Assembly (NCBI GenBank): GCA_000469685.2
Contig: LS997565.1
Span: 16,767,293 to 16,831,292 of the forward strand
DNA length: 64,000 bases
From: Haemonchus contortus
Taxonomy: Eukaryota > Nematoda > Chromadorea > Rhabditida > Trichostrongylidae
Direction of reading: 5' to 3'
Both the position numbers and the translations under genes were made by a program. The notes under the pieces were generated by a model, which searched no databases, had not been told where the DNA came from, and saw nothing but the letters and a program-made list of their open reading frames with translations. Below, piece by piece: positions 1-11,700 of this stretch (the stretch's first letter is position 1; the number at the start of each line of letters is the position of its first letter).

Positions 1-99
1 TAAATTGAGGTCTTCGCGAGTTTTCAGAAAGTCAGAGATCTATTCTGTCCCGAGAGCAGATCGTGATTCGCTAACAACTCGCGCGCGTGACTGAGAAAG

Positions 100-425
100 A
101 CTCTTCATTGCATTACTGTATGCACACTCAACCACTTACGGTTAAGTGTAAATCTGCACGTATTTGTGAAAGGTTGGTCAGTAGACCTGAAACGAATGAG
201 CGCAACTTTAGTTTTCTACAGCCCTCATCAAGAGACATGGGCTCTGCTCCAACGAAACGCTGTCGCGATCTCCGAACACTTCCGAAACTCGGCCGTAAGC
301 GTTACATAACAAATTATTGTACCATATGTCCCTACGGGATAACAGGTAGCTGCGCGCTGATATGCTTAATCTATCAGATAGAATGCCGGACTGTGAATCA
401 ACATATATAGGAGGTTTCCACGTTC
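100..425 (+). mobile_element. Penelope-like element relic, zinc-ribbon/GIY-YIG linker
   Basis: The plus-strand reading contains the cysteine pattern NYCTICPYGITGSC followed by IYQIEC. This matches in spacing the segment NNCVICPFGKDGDC plus VYQL found in the two copies at 1074-1313 and 1987-2217. In Penelope-like elements this cysteine-rich stretch sits between the reverse transcriptase and the GIY-YIG endonuclease. A frameshift near 400 separates it from a remnant of the YIG motif (YIGGF). It is a short, divergent and clearly broken copy, more distant from the other two than they are from each other, so it probably belongs to an older or different subfamily. Nothing recognisable lies in 1-99. 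Confidence 0.5.
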
Positions 426-454
426 TGTCTTCTTGTAACCGGGCTTGTTACATA

Positions 455-768
455 ATGTTTTACAATCCTTTGCCGTACAGGTTTGTTATAATGGAACCGT
501 TTATTTGGTCGACGCTTCGGCTAACTCATCGTCTTCAGGGACCTGAAAGTAGTCCGGAGCTCCTGATTTATGGTGTACCCGATCAAGCGCCCAAACGCAC
601 TAGGCCAGTTGCAACAGCTTCCAGAAATTCGAACACCAAAACATCCCAGCCAAGAAACCAACCTTCTGCTGTTCTATCAGCGCTGTCGTCCCACTCTCCT
701 TCGTGAACAACAAGGGAACAATGAGGCACCATTGAAGGCCGTATACTAAGAATTACGCGGTGATCTCA
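455..768 (-). mobile_element. 3' untranslated tail of the minus-strand Penelope-like copy
   Basis: The sequence downstream of the element's stop codon on the minus strand is matched, in reverse complement, by 2262-2500. This fixes it as the 3' tail of the element rather than host sequence. It carries the CTGAAGA...GAAgC-type motif at 511-538 (minus strand), counterpart of the better preserved copy at 2407-2434. No coding potential is apparent. Confidence 0.6.
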
Positions 769-1512
769 AGGCCCACAAAAGGGTACGAATGGCAGAAGTT
801 CACCCGTTATGGCAGTGCACTCATTTCGGTTGTTCAGTTCAGGATTTGTCTCGCGGATATGCAACGCTTCCAAGATCGTTCTTGCACTGGTCTCGTTTTC
901 GTAGGCTAGGATTTTGCATTTAATATCAAAATCATTGCCTCGAGTACTTCTAATCGATGCTTCCCAAGTGGTGTAAAGAGGCTTTCACGCCTTTTATCTG
1001 CTAGATGTTCTTTGTCACGTATGCCTAGCATCCTTCCCGTCTCACTAATATATATTCTGTCACAGGCCGAACACTAAAGTTGGTACACTGTCCCTCGCTG
1101 TGTGCAATCCCCATCTTTTCCAAACGGACAAATAACGCAGTTATTCGTAGAACATGCACGATCATAAACTCTATTGCGGATAAGATAACGTTTGATATTG
1201 TGCGTTGGTAGGTTTACCAAGACAACAACATTAGCCAGATCCGCTCGAGCAATGCATTGTCGAACTTCTGCGCTAACTTTATCCGATATAAATGGAAGTC
1301 GGTGATGCATCACTTCTCACGGTTTCTTAGCGAGTAAGCTTTTAAACCTGACCTTCTGCGTTGTGTCCCATAGCCATTCAACTTTGCGATCTCGCATGCT
1401 AGCTTATGTGACTCCTCTCGTTCCACTTCGCCTGTACACATTCCTGTAGCTGTTCTGGTACGTGTTACGAACTACTGCACGTTTAACAGCTTCAGGATGA
1501 GCAGACTTTGCG
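769..1512 (-). mobile_element. Penelope-like element relic (RT C-terminus, GIY-YIG endonuclease), left palindrome arm
   Basis: Read on the minus strand from about 1512 downward. The first part is the RT tail (SAHPEAVKRAVVRNTYQ), then LPFISDKVSAEVRQ, then the cysteine motif NNCVICPFGKDGDC, then VYQL, a TAG stop near 1075, and the GIY-YIG-like stretch IYISETGRMLGIR. A C-terminal domain ending in ITGELLPFVPFCGP and a TGA at about 769-771 follows. The GIY-YIG endonuclease fused behind an RT is diagnostic of Penelope-like retroelements. Several frameshifts and stops make it non-functional: one near 1420 breaks the RT tail, and one near 950-985 shifts the C-terminal domain. It is the only copy here that keeps the C-terminal domain. 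Confidence 0.75.
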
Positions 1513-1560
1513 TAGATATGAGCAGGATTGAAAGACCAGATATAGCACGCATGCTCCATT

Positions 1561-2262
1561 ATGTACTGTCGGTACATCGATGACTGCTGCATAATTACAT
1601 CAACGCAGCAAGAGACAGACGTATTGTTTGACATCCTCAACTGTCAGTTACAATATATCAGGTTCACGAGAGAAGTTCCGCACGAAGGCTGGCTCCCTTA
1701 TCTGAACACGCAGATAAAGATCTCAGGTGGAAGGTATCATGTGAAGTGGTATCGGAAAAACAGCTCTATGAACATCTTACTCCATGCAGAGTCTGCTCAT
1801 CCTAAAGCTGTGAAACGTGCAGTAGTTCGTAACATGTACAGAAAGGCCACAGGAATGTGTACAGGCGAAGTGGAACGAGAGGAGTCACGTAAGCTAGCAT
1901 GCGAGATTGCAAAGTTGAATGGCTATGGGACACAACGCAGAAGGTAAGGTTTAAAAGCTTACTCGCTAAGAAACTGCGAGAATGGGATGCATCCCCGACT
2001 TCCATTTATATCGGATAAAGTTAGCGCAGAAGTTCGACAATGCATTGCTCGAGCGGATCTGGCTAATGATGTTGTCTTGGTAAACCTACCAACGCACAAT
2101 ATCAAACGTTATCTTATCCGGAATAGACTTTATGATCGTGCATGTTCTACGAATAACTGCGTTGGGGGATTGCACACAGCGAGGGACAGTGTTCCAAATT
2201 CAGTGTTCGGCCTGTGAAGGAATATATATTGGTGAGACGGGAAGGATGTTAGGCATACGTAA
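1561..2262 (+). mobile_element. Penelope-like element relic (RT palm to GIY-YIG), right palindrome arm
   Basis: The plus strand starts with the RT catalytic motif CRYIDDCCII (the Asp-Asp pair retained). It continues through the palm and thumb stretch with WLPYLNTQI, KWYRKNSSMNILLHA and SAHPKAVKRAVVRNMYRKA, all typical of Penelope-like RTs, to about 1945. After a frameshift it resumes at 1987 with LPFISDKVSAEVRQ and the first cysteine of the NNC motif. A small frame break follows, and the reading goes on into YIGETGRMLGIR near 2225-2260. The C-terminal roughly 330 bp seen in the minus-strand copy are missing: the sequence jumps straight into the 3' tail at about 2262. It is a relic with no intact ORF. 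Confidence 0.75.
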
Positions 2263-2406
2263 GCGCTAGTGGAACCGCAGAAGGTTGGTTTCTTGGCTGG
2301 GATGTTTCGGCGTTCGAGTTTCTGGGAGCTGTTGCAACTGGCCTAGTGCGTTTGGGCGCTAGGTCGGATAAGCCATAGATCAGGAGCTCCGAACTACTTT
2401 CAGGTT

Positions 2407-2434
2407 CCTGAAGACGATGAGTTGCCGAAACGTC
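2407..2434 (+). other. Hammerhead-like core motif in Penelope tail (speculative)
   Basis: CTGAAGA (2408-2414) fits the CUGANGA core of hammerhead ribozymes. It is followed by a short potential stem-loop and GAAA (2427-2430), then CGTC. The second copy at 511-538 (minus strand) keeps CTGAAGA but has GAAG for GAAA. Hammerhead motifs are known in Penelope-like element ends. The stem II pairing I can draw is weak and I cannot show a proper stem I, so this is only a candidate. Confidence 0.25.
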
Positions 2435-2510
2435 GACCAAATAAACGGTTCCATCATAACAAACCTGGACGGCAAAGAATTGTGAAATATGTATATATAG
2501 GAGGAACGCG

Positions 2511-4410
2511 AAGTCAACTAGTAGTTTGAATTAAGGAACTTTCAGCTGGTGTAAGGCGCGGCAGCCTGATGACGGCGCTCAGGGCATAAAGCTGGGAAGC
2601 ATAACAGCAACTAATCGAAATAAAACACACGATATTATCGCAGAAGAGGGACATTTTGGCAGAAAAAGCATTAAAGAAGCCCTCGATTCATTATAGAAAT
2701 CCTGAATTTAACGGGTGTGAAGAAGTGAGCATCGGTAAATGACTTTTTATCTCTCGCCATATATTATAATGCAGCGCGAGTTGTGACTCAGTAGCACTAC
2801 GACGTGATCTTCGTCACCATAAGTTCAAGGGATAGAACAGAAAGTCTCATCCGCTGCTGACAGTCGCCTGTGGCGAGAGCGGATTTTTCCGAACGGGCAG
2901 TGAAACCTTAGTGAGACTCGGCTCGGATCAGTCGTCAAGAGGTGTTAAGGCGTTTGTTGGATGACGTGCAAATCAACTCGAGCTGCGTCTAGGTCTTTGA
3001 AGACGACAATCGCATCAAAGGTCAACGCGATTGGCATGCTAAATTGTTCCAGCTAGCAACCTCGTAGGGCACAAGGGTACCTTTATCGCATACAGATATA
3101 CAGAGGTCAGAGAAGGGAAAAGTTAGAGACAAATATCACGCTTCCGAATAGGAACAAAACATGAAATTCGGTCTGCTGGAGGCCGTTATTCAACTTCAGT
3201 AAGTAATTTCGAAATAATTGTTCTTGTTTTCTTTTCGACTAAAACTCTTTCAGCGGGACTAAGCTCTCCAAATCTTATCGCTTCTATCTACCTGACATGA
3301 ATAGATCCACTAGTTTTCCTAGCAGTCATCACATCCTATTTATAGAAGAGCATTAACTGTAGAGTTTCTTCCTCACCTCGAGCAGAACTTCCAAACCACA
3401 AGTACTTCTTCTTTCTCATTGAAAGCAACACCCAAAAAGGGATTTATGTTGTCATGTACAGCTTGTTTGATCTGAAACTTCCCATGCGTAACTTGCACGA
3501 GAACATATAGAAACGAAAAATCAACACTTACCACCAGTCATAATAAGTCTTCAATTCACGCTAAAAAACTAATTCGAATCTTTTCTGTTCCCCATAATAC
3601 TATTCAATTTGAAGATGGTTTTAGAAATGGGATATACCGTCCAAGTTTGTTGTATAAGCTCTTCAAGATAATGCTTTAGAATTTAGAGCGAAGTTGAATT
3701 TGATTTCACATTTTCAAGACTGTTGTAGTCCGTTCAAGCTAAGAATGTGGCGGTGAAATCAGCAATCGATTTATACTTTAGCTTCACAAATTCTATAGCG
3801 AATAAATATGAGCATTTTCTCTATTCCGTAGCTCTAGAGCTTGAACACAGTTCGAGCTTAGCCTGTTTGACTGACCACACCATACGTAACAAAACAAATT
3901 ACTTGGCTGCAATATATACTGCTAGATTACTCACAACAAATGTTATTAATTGTTATAATGATCCCTTGATGAAAACTGACTTTTGGTTCTATTTCAGACT
4001 TAACGTCTCCTTCAAGAGCTCTGCTAAGCCCTAAACGGTCGCTGCAACTCATGCGACCATCGTAGAGTTTTGCGACCTTGTGGAAAAATTGCAACTGTAC
4101 TGGCGACGATTGACCCTAGCTGGGAACCGTGAGATGGAAATTTGATGGTGAGTTGGACATTTTGCCAAGCAGTTGACATCTGTCTTTTCTGTCCTATACA
4201 ATCGTTGGCAGATATGCCGATAGTAATCGTAAAAATGGATGTAAAACAAAGTCTCCCTCGAGGGGTAAGGCTCGTTGAATAGCACTGTTAGAGGGAATCG
4301 AACAATACTAATGTCGTCGTGCATTAATTTTTTTGGACTGATAAGGATATGAGAGATGGTCAAATCAACAGGTCTTGCGTCAAGCCACGCAACAAAGGGA
4401 AGAGCACTTA
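2511..4410. other. Non-coding stretch without recognised features
   Basis: I find no recognisable protein motif, tandem repeat or inverted repeat here. The longest reading (3747-4034, plus, 95 codons) has no family resemblance and AT-rich composition, and is probably chance. Downstream exons of the minus-strand guanylate cyclase could still hide here, but I could not identify any by motif. Confidence 0.4.
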
Positions 4411-4420
4411 CATGTAATTA

Positions 4421-5043
4421 TTAGGGTGTCCAGAAAGTTTTGAGGAAATTTTCCCCTCAAATTTGAAAGAATGTTGCTCGCAAGCACGCTTAAAATGGTA
4501 CAGATTCGATAGCAGGGAAAAGTGCATTGTTGATATTAGATCAATACTATAGCTGGTCGGTATTTGAGGTGGTCATTCGAAATAAGTTATTGTCGATTGA
4601 GTTTATGTGTCATCAATACACTACCGGAGTGTTTTGCGTCACCATCACGAAACTGATGGTCTCGACACTCAGGCTTAGAATGAGAAGTGGGCTCTTGTCA
4701 CCTACCATGAGATACTCTTGTCACCTACCATAAATCGCTTTCTCTGAGAAGAGATTCACTTGAACGGAGTTTGCCGAAGCGAGCGTCTACTATCCTCAAA
4801 TACCGACACTGCTCCGATCTCCCGTCTCAGCAAGTCTCTTCGAGGGCTCAGGAAATGGAAGAGACAAGCTCTATTCCCCAGTCTATCGTTCACAACATTC
4901 CACGCAAAGTCGCTTTCAAAGCAGGACTTTTTGCAAATATCCCACACTCCATGACTGAGCAGGAGCATCGAGTACGATTCAATGTGTGTCAGAAGCGACC
5001 ATCGACATCAACCAATTTCATCATGGCTCAGGATAATAAGTAG
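4421..5043 (+). mobile_element. Degenerate Tc1/mariner-like DNA transposon relic
   Basis: It begins with TTAGGGTGTCCAGAAAGTTT (4421-4440), which looks like a mariner-type terminal inverted repeat. About 350 bp later a plus-strand reading (4771-5043) resembles the helix-turn-helix part of a Tc1/mariner-family transposase: a segment with MEETSSIPQSIVHNI (compare the 'S.R.....IS.ST.. IL' pattern) followed by SMTEQEHRVRFNVCQK (compare 'LT..Q...R...C'). No DDE/DDD catalytic half and no matching 3' terminal repeat could be found. It lies downstream of, and antisense to, the guanylate cyclase gene. The call rests on pattern similarity only. Confidence 0.35.
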
Positions 5044-5748
5044 ATGTCATATGAAAATCCAGGAAACCGCACACCCTACCCAGCGGACGTAGGGCCACAG
5101 CCCGCTAGGCGAAGCGCTCATGGCAAGAGAGAAATGAGCTCATTCTTCCTCTGCCTGGATGAGATGGTGCTTCAGAACTCCTTCCACATCGATTACAAGG
5201 AAATTTTCGATTGTGATGGATAATGCCCGACGCTCCGCACGAGCACGACGAATGAGATGGAAATACTTGGTATAACTTGACAACCCCACTATCAGTACAA
5301 TTGGATCCTAACGTCACTAATGAAGTTAATGGTGGTTTAGAGAACCCGGAAATCGTTTTTAGTTGGACTCTTCACGTGCATGATTTTTCAATTTGCAACA
5401 CGGTCTTGGTTCTAATCTGTGTCTTCAATCTGGAGAAACGGAATATTGACTTTGCATTCTCATCCCTTGTTTCTCGTTCATTGTAGAATGTTGCATTCTC
5501 GAATAGTACAATGTTGTCGCAAACTTCCTTCATCACACATGGCTTTTCATTCATTCTAATGTTCTTCAGTAAGAATAAGTTTCGAATCCCCTTTGAGACC
5601 TAAACTTTCCGGTAGTGAAAGGCACGTCTGTTACAGAAAGGAGAACCGCACCATTGGTGAAGCTGTTCTATCGAAGGAACAGAACAGGATCAGTTTGCAT
5701 AACTCAAGTGGAAACATAATCTGTAATATTAAGTGATGTGAGACTTAC

Positions 5749-8700
5749 GTTTGCAAGAAGGGCTTTATCAGCACGATTAAAAGCGATAGGCCGGCGTTGA
5801 GGATATCTGAAAGGTTGACGAAGTCGTTGCTACAGTCAATAGTGAATACATCGGAAAGCATCATTCAGCATTAATTGGCACCGTTAGTTGTCTTTGTAGG
5901 TATTGCAAAAGCATTGTAATGCAAAATACTACTATAATAACGAATGACTCTTTGTGTGTATGTGTGTATGTGCGTGTATGTGTGTGTATGTGAGTATGTG
6001 TGTATGTGTGTATGTATGTATATATGTTTGTGTGTATGCATGTATGTGTGTGTCTGTGTGTATGTATGTGTGTGTATGTATGTGTGGGTGTGTATGTGTG
6101 TATGTATGTATGTATGTATGTATGTATGTATGTATGTATGTATGTGTGTGTGGGGTGGTGTGTGTGTGTGTGACCGGGAATTCATAACTCCTAATCCCGT
6201 CTGGAGTACAGGTGGCAGAATGCAAAAACTTATTATAGGTCAGGGCTGCTCCCATAAGGGGCGGTGCGTGCGTGAAATAGTAAACCTAGATTTGGAGCGT
6301 TCAAATTTAGTAGGAGTATAGGTAACAGTATGGGAATGACGATGGTGGGCGGCACGAATGAAATCCGCTCACTTGGGTGGGCGTGCGAAAAAATTTTCAA
6401 TTTGGACATGGGCAATCAAATTTGGTTGGAGTACAGGCAGCAGGATTAGGACACTACACTTATTTGTAGCGGGTAGAAAGTGATTGAAGTGATTGAACTG
6501 AATCCCGCTTTCAGGGGAAGTGGTGGTGGGGAGAGGGGGAAGTGTGGGGCCATGGGGGATGTAAAGGGCGGGGCGTGCGTAAAATATGCGTTATCTGAGT
6601 GAATTGAGCAGTGTCATATGTCATAACTTAGTCACACTTTCCATCCTCCTCGAGAACACCAGTCAGTGCGAAGGCTAAAGGAGATCAATGACCACCACCC
6701 TCATTGATGCTGCTTAGCTGTCTCTTTTCAAAACCGTTTCCTTTTACTCCTCATCAAACTTACTTATGGTATATAACATGCGTGTTTGTACCAATGATGG
6801 CATGGTTTCGGGATCCATAATTTGCGTTGCTCATCTTTGTTCGAGTGCTACCGAGCGAGAGCTGAAACATATTCTAGATGACTTCCTCTAGGTATCGTCA
6901 CGAAATTCGCTCAATCGAAAATAGTCGCGGTGCTGATTCGTGAAAAATTGTAACAGCAAAATAAAGAAGAAGGAGGCGCACTTTTCCGCAGAGACGAGGG
7001 AATGTATGGTTATCTGCTCCTACAGTTATTCCAAAGAAGAAGAGGGGGTTCCCCATTTCTTTAAAACCATGAATGAAATTTTTGTTCAGTAAAAGCCTCA
7101 CCAGCATCCCCTCCCCTACCAGCCTTAGATAAGTATGGACCTGAGGAGTACGCAGCCTTAGTCCCACGCTCCAATCCTATGCGTCCACCCAGTTGTGCTT
7201 TATAATAGAACTTTTCTGAGCATACTTCTGAAATATTGACCATTTCATGTAAGGTGAATGAGAAATGTATCGGATATGTGAAGGTATGCGCAGAGCAATC
7301 AGTCACATGAAAGAACTAGAGCAGATTTTTTCAAACGTGGCACAATTACTCGATGTTCGCATAGAAGTTTTGGAGTTCTCGAAGTTGTCTGGAACAACCA
7401 CAGTGTAGCGAGTCCGTAACCGATAGAAGAGTCCAGAGCCATGCGAAAGTGTTTACATTTTCAGTGAGGTAACTGTGGTTGGATTCATAACAACCGCTAT
7501 GGAGAAAAATACTCATCTAATCCATGAAGAGATAGACTTTTTTCATGTCCTCGAAATACTATTCTTCTCTCCGATCTAGTTGACTCCAAAAGAGCTTATA
7601 ACGGCTCAGGTTTGCATCCATACTGCCGCTCTCGAGTCATCATACTCTCGTGACGTAAAGCAATCACAATCATAGTTCCTCTCTTTTGTCTGATCCGGGC
7701 ACACTCTTATGAGTGTAATAAAATAAAATAAATGGATAAATAATTGAATCAAATAAAAATTACCATGCTTTTGAGCTGTTCCTCGTCAATAAATTGCATA
7801 TCGTCGCGATAAACGCGGAATGGCAACTTGTCAAGCGCTCTTTTTTCCCTGGAACAAATTATAGAATTGATGGTGCAACCCAAAAGGGCATGATTCCTTA
7901 AGGAACATCGAAGGCGTTTATTGTGACTCACACTATTCGGTGAATGCCGTATGCGAAACAGATCCCGAGAAGCAACAGGAGAATAAGAACTAATCCTATA
8001 ATGACCAGGGTGAAGTCACACCGTTCTCCACGGAATCCGCAACTAGGCTCATCTTTCGGCATACGCCTGTCGACTGACGGCCAAAAATCGCGCATGAGAT
8101 CGGTTACCACCTTAAAGAATTAACGACAATTTCTTATGTCATTTCTTACTATCCACTTTTGTTTTCATGAATTCATGTTTGATTTTGGTGAGCATAGTCT
8201 GCCGAGACTCACAATATCGTAGCAACCGCTTTTGTTGAGCAGCCCGTCACAGTTCTGTACAATTGTAGGTTCCATATGAACCATAGGTGATACCTGGAAA
8301 TTACCAGAGTTATTCAAAGTTGCTCTCATTCAATTTTGTTGTTATATAATTAAACGTCACGTGAACATGTATGTATGCTAAAAAAGGACCTTCTGCGCGA
8401 TTGAATTTTCTTTCTGAAAAATTTCAAACGATAATGCTCCGTTCTACTATTTTTTCTATATTTCTACTTCTACACTACTTCTATACTATTTCTGTAACCT
8501 ACTAGAAATGATACTCGACCCTTACTTGATCCGAATTCGGAGACACGAAGAAACCTCGATACAACGGTGCCCTCTCGGCTCGATCGTCCATGGTCACAAC
8601 TCCGGATGCGATACCCGATGAACCCAGCATACCTGTAAAAGCAATTCATACGTTTTTCCAAACGACCTTCTATTGAGAAGACAGCCATGTCACTGCTTTT

Positions 8701-11700
8701 CTATAAAGATGATTTCTCAGAAGATGGTAGTCCACAACTGTTGCATGTACCTGTGAACTTGATTTTCCGCATGATATTCCACATTTTTCGCCCATTGACA
8801 AGGTTCTTCGCTCCACCAGTTTCATTCATGGCTTTCCTTGCAGCCAAAGCGTATAGTTTGAGGGAATCAAACAGATTGAGGTAACCATATACGTTGGCCT
8901 GAATTATTCAGAAATTTGAGTCAAATTTATTAATCACTCAATTTGAGTCAAATTTTTGAGAGTGCATTTTGAGTGCCTGCACAGGAGCAACAATTTGGAT
9001 AGCATTTGGTCAGGTTTCATCTAGGACAAAGTGCCAGTAGTTCAAAGCAATGCGATGCGTTTGGAACGTTGATGAGTGACAGCAATTATGAACTGAATTT
9101 TATCATATGCTAGAGGTGAACGACTTCCGTGAGAGCTAGCAATTCAAAGAGAAATTTGCTGTCCACTTTGCTAAACAGGGATGTATGAGAAAACTATTAG
9201 CTAATTTTTTACATTCACATGTGCTGATTGATTTCCCTTGATATCCATTCTCTTCCTTCCTATTCTGAGGCAGCAAAAACATCGCCTTCCTCTTTCCTGG
9301 AAGGAGCCAACTCACAATATCCACATCGGCTTCCGTAAGTCCAGCTTCTTTCACTCTGTCTATGAAAGGTTGAATAATGGAGTTGTCGAAGCTGTTGACG
9401 TCGTCTATCTGCAAATAAAATGAATCATTACGGTTATTGTTAGAACTGAAGGATTATATCAAGGATTCTGATGCTGATAAACCACAGCACATGGTCGAAT
9501 TCACCTTCACACCATTTACAAATGCCTTCAGATCTCACTCATAATGCTATGAATTTGAAAAACACCGAAAATCCTCACAATTATGGCATTGGCGTACTGA
9601 TCCTTGACTCTTTGTATCATACTTCCGTCACCACTGATCCATGGTGCGCTCTCCTTGGCTCCATCCTAAACCTCTTTCTCAGAACTCTCAATAAAAAGTA
9701 GCACCGTTCATGAATGCGCAGGTTACAAAAGCACATATTCGTATATCCATAGTTTTTTCACTCACCTGTAACCAAGGCAGGATGTAAGCATATTCATTCA
9801 CACTCATGCCCTCCGCATTAGCCGCCGTCAAAAAGTGGCGGGACGATTCGCGGGTGTTAGAGAAGAGGCAGATGACAACTAAAATAATCATGTTACTCCG
9901 TGGCTTCCTCATTATGAATCGAACTGAGAATGTTGCTTATGAATACACAAATTCCCTTTCACCATGAAGTCGGTTGCACACCATTCTTATTATCCCACCC
10001 AAAAACGGGAGTAGAAAGCATAGTCGCCCTGTTCGATGAGAAATATTAAAACCACTCCGTCACAATTTAAAACATTTCACTGAATACACTGCTAATTGCC
10101 TTCCAGGACGCACACGTAATTTCTGTCCATTCAATGTTCTCGAAAAAAAATTGGTAACCTAAGCCTTTTTTCATAGTTATAGGGAGTCTCTCTATCATGT
10201 ACCACCTCATCGCGGTGATAGGGTGACACCATACCAAATGGCGGCTAACGGTACAAACGGTCACGCAGTACGCGTTGCCTGTCGTATGGGCGGCTTCCTT
10301 GTATCCTTGGCAAGGAATAAGGGAGTAACCGAGGACAAACAAACTGCTCAAACAGCTAAAATTCCGCCCCAGTCCTGCGCACATCGGGTATGCTTCCCTA
10401 CGGCGTCGGGGGAAGTCTCTACTGATGAGGGGCCATCTAATCTCGCATGGGAATAAGGACGTCATCGGAACCGGAACCCTGGAAATCCCCCGTAATCGCG
10501 ACACATGGACTGCCTTTTCGTCTGCTCGTATAACTGCCGCACTATAGCATCGGAAGCCAGCGTTCGGATGCTTTTGCGAAGTAGCCGGTTGGTTAAATAT
10601 GATGTTATCGCACTACAGGAGATGAAGGGCAGAACGGAAACCATTCGAAAAACGGACCACAACGAGCTGCTCATCATCGGACCCAAAGCGAACGGAAATG
10701 TTGGTGGAGTTGGTTTTCTGATCAATTCGACAATCGCCCACTTAGTAGACTCGCATAACATCGTCAGCCCGCGTCTTGCCGTCCTCCGTCTGCGCACAGG
10801 CGACCGGGTTGCAATTTCTGTCATCAATGCATATGCGCCTACATCGGTGGCGGCGCAGGAAGAGCGAGAAGAGTTTTATAGACTTTTGGAAAAGACGATT
10901 CAAGAAGAGAAGAGCTACTATAAATATGTCGTAGGCGACTTCAACGCCGTCGTGGGCACTAACTGCAGTGGAGACTGGAGACTCGGACCTTATGGCTCCG
11001 GCGACAGGACCGGAAACGGAGAACTCCTTCTGAACCTTCTATATGCGTGCCGCCTTTTCCATGGAAACTCCATGTTTGAAAAGCCAGCTAACCAACGATG
11101 GACTTGGGAGAGTCCAAACGGCCGAACGCATACGGAGATGGATCACATTCTCACTAATAGACGCTGGAGTCTACTTGATGTATCCGTGCTGCCCTCTTTT
11201 GACACCGGCACGGATCATCGCCTTGTGCGCGCAAAAATACGACTCCACACTTCAAGACTCCCTCCTTCGATACAGAGCTGCTCGAATCTGCCATTGAGGC
11301 TCATGATTGGTGTCTTTTAGAGGATCCCACAGAGGACTACGAACACCTAACAAAAGGTTTGCTTAAGTGTGCAGACATTTCTCGTCGTCCACACCTAGCC
11401 CGAATTCCGAGGTTGAGTGCTCTTGCCGTATCCTTCTTGGGAAAAAGGAGAGCGCTCAAGCAGGATCCCAACGCCAACCACGTGGAAAAAGTCCTCGCAA
11501 ACAAAGCCTGCCGTACGGCTGTCAAGCAATCCCTTCGTGAGTACAGGAGAACCAAGTTACTGAAAGCAGCCGAAGCGAGATCGAGCATCAGGCGCTGCAA
11601 ACGAGAACTCAACGATCAGAAAGCTGTGATGTCGGCTCTCTTGGACAAAGATGGAAGTGTGAAAACGTCTAGAAGTTCTTTGGAGAACATCGTTCAAGAT

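Larger units (their letters stand above)
455..2500. repeat. Large imperfect inverted repeat made of two Penelope-like copies
   Basis: Positions 455-1512 are the reverse complement of 1789-2500, apart from a roughly 330-bp segment (about 693-1020) present only in the left arm. The centre (1513-1788) holds RT palm sequence present only once. Both copies diverge outward from the centre, so their 3' tails form the two outer ends. Penelope-like elements are known to occur in tandem and inverted partial arrangements, so this can be either a complex insertion or later rearrangement. Confidence 0.7.
5807..7763. other. Guanylate cyclase intron region, at least one exon unassigned
   Basis: Between the juxtamembrane exon and the YPQRRPIAF exon, one or more coding exons totalling 2 modulo 3 nucleotides are expected. 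They should cover the 'LSLGS..TK' stretch of receptor cyclases. I could not find them. The interval holds the TG-rich microsatellite (5948-6172), a degenerate module repeat (6173-6470), and otherwise non-descript AT-rich DNA. Confidence 0.5.

Noticed and set aside
5871..6321. Long Cys/Val- and His/Thr-rich open frames on both strands
   Set aside because: They are translations of the TG/TATG microsatellite and have no codon or domain signal.
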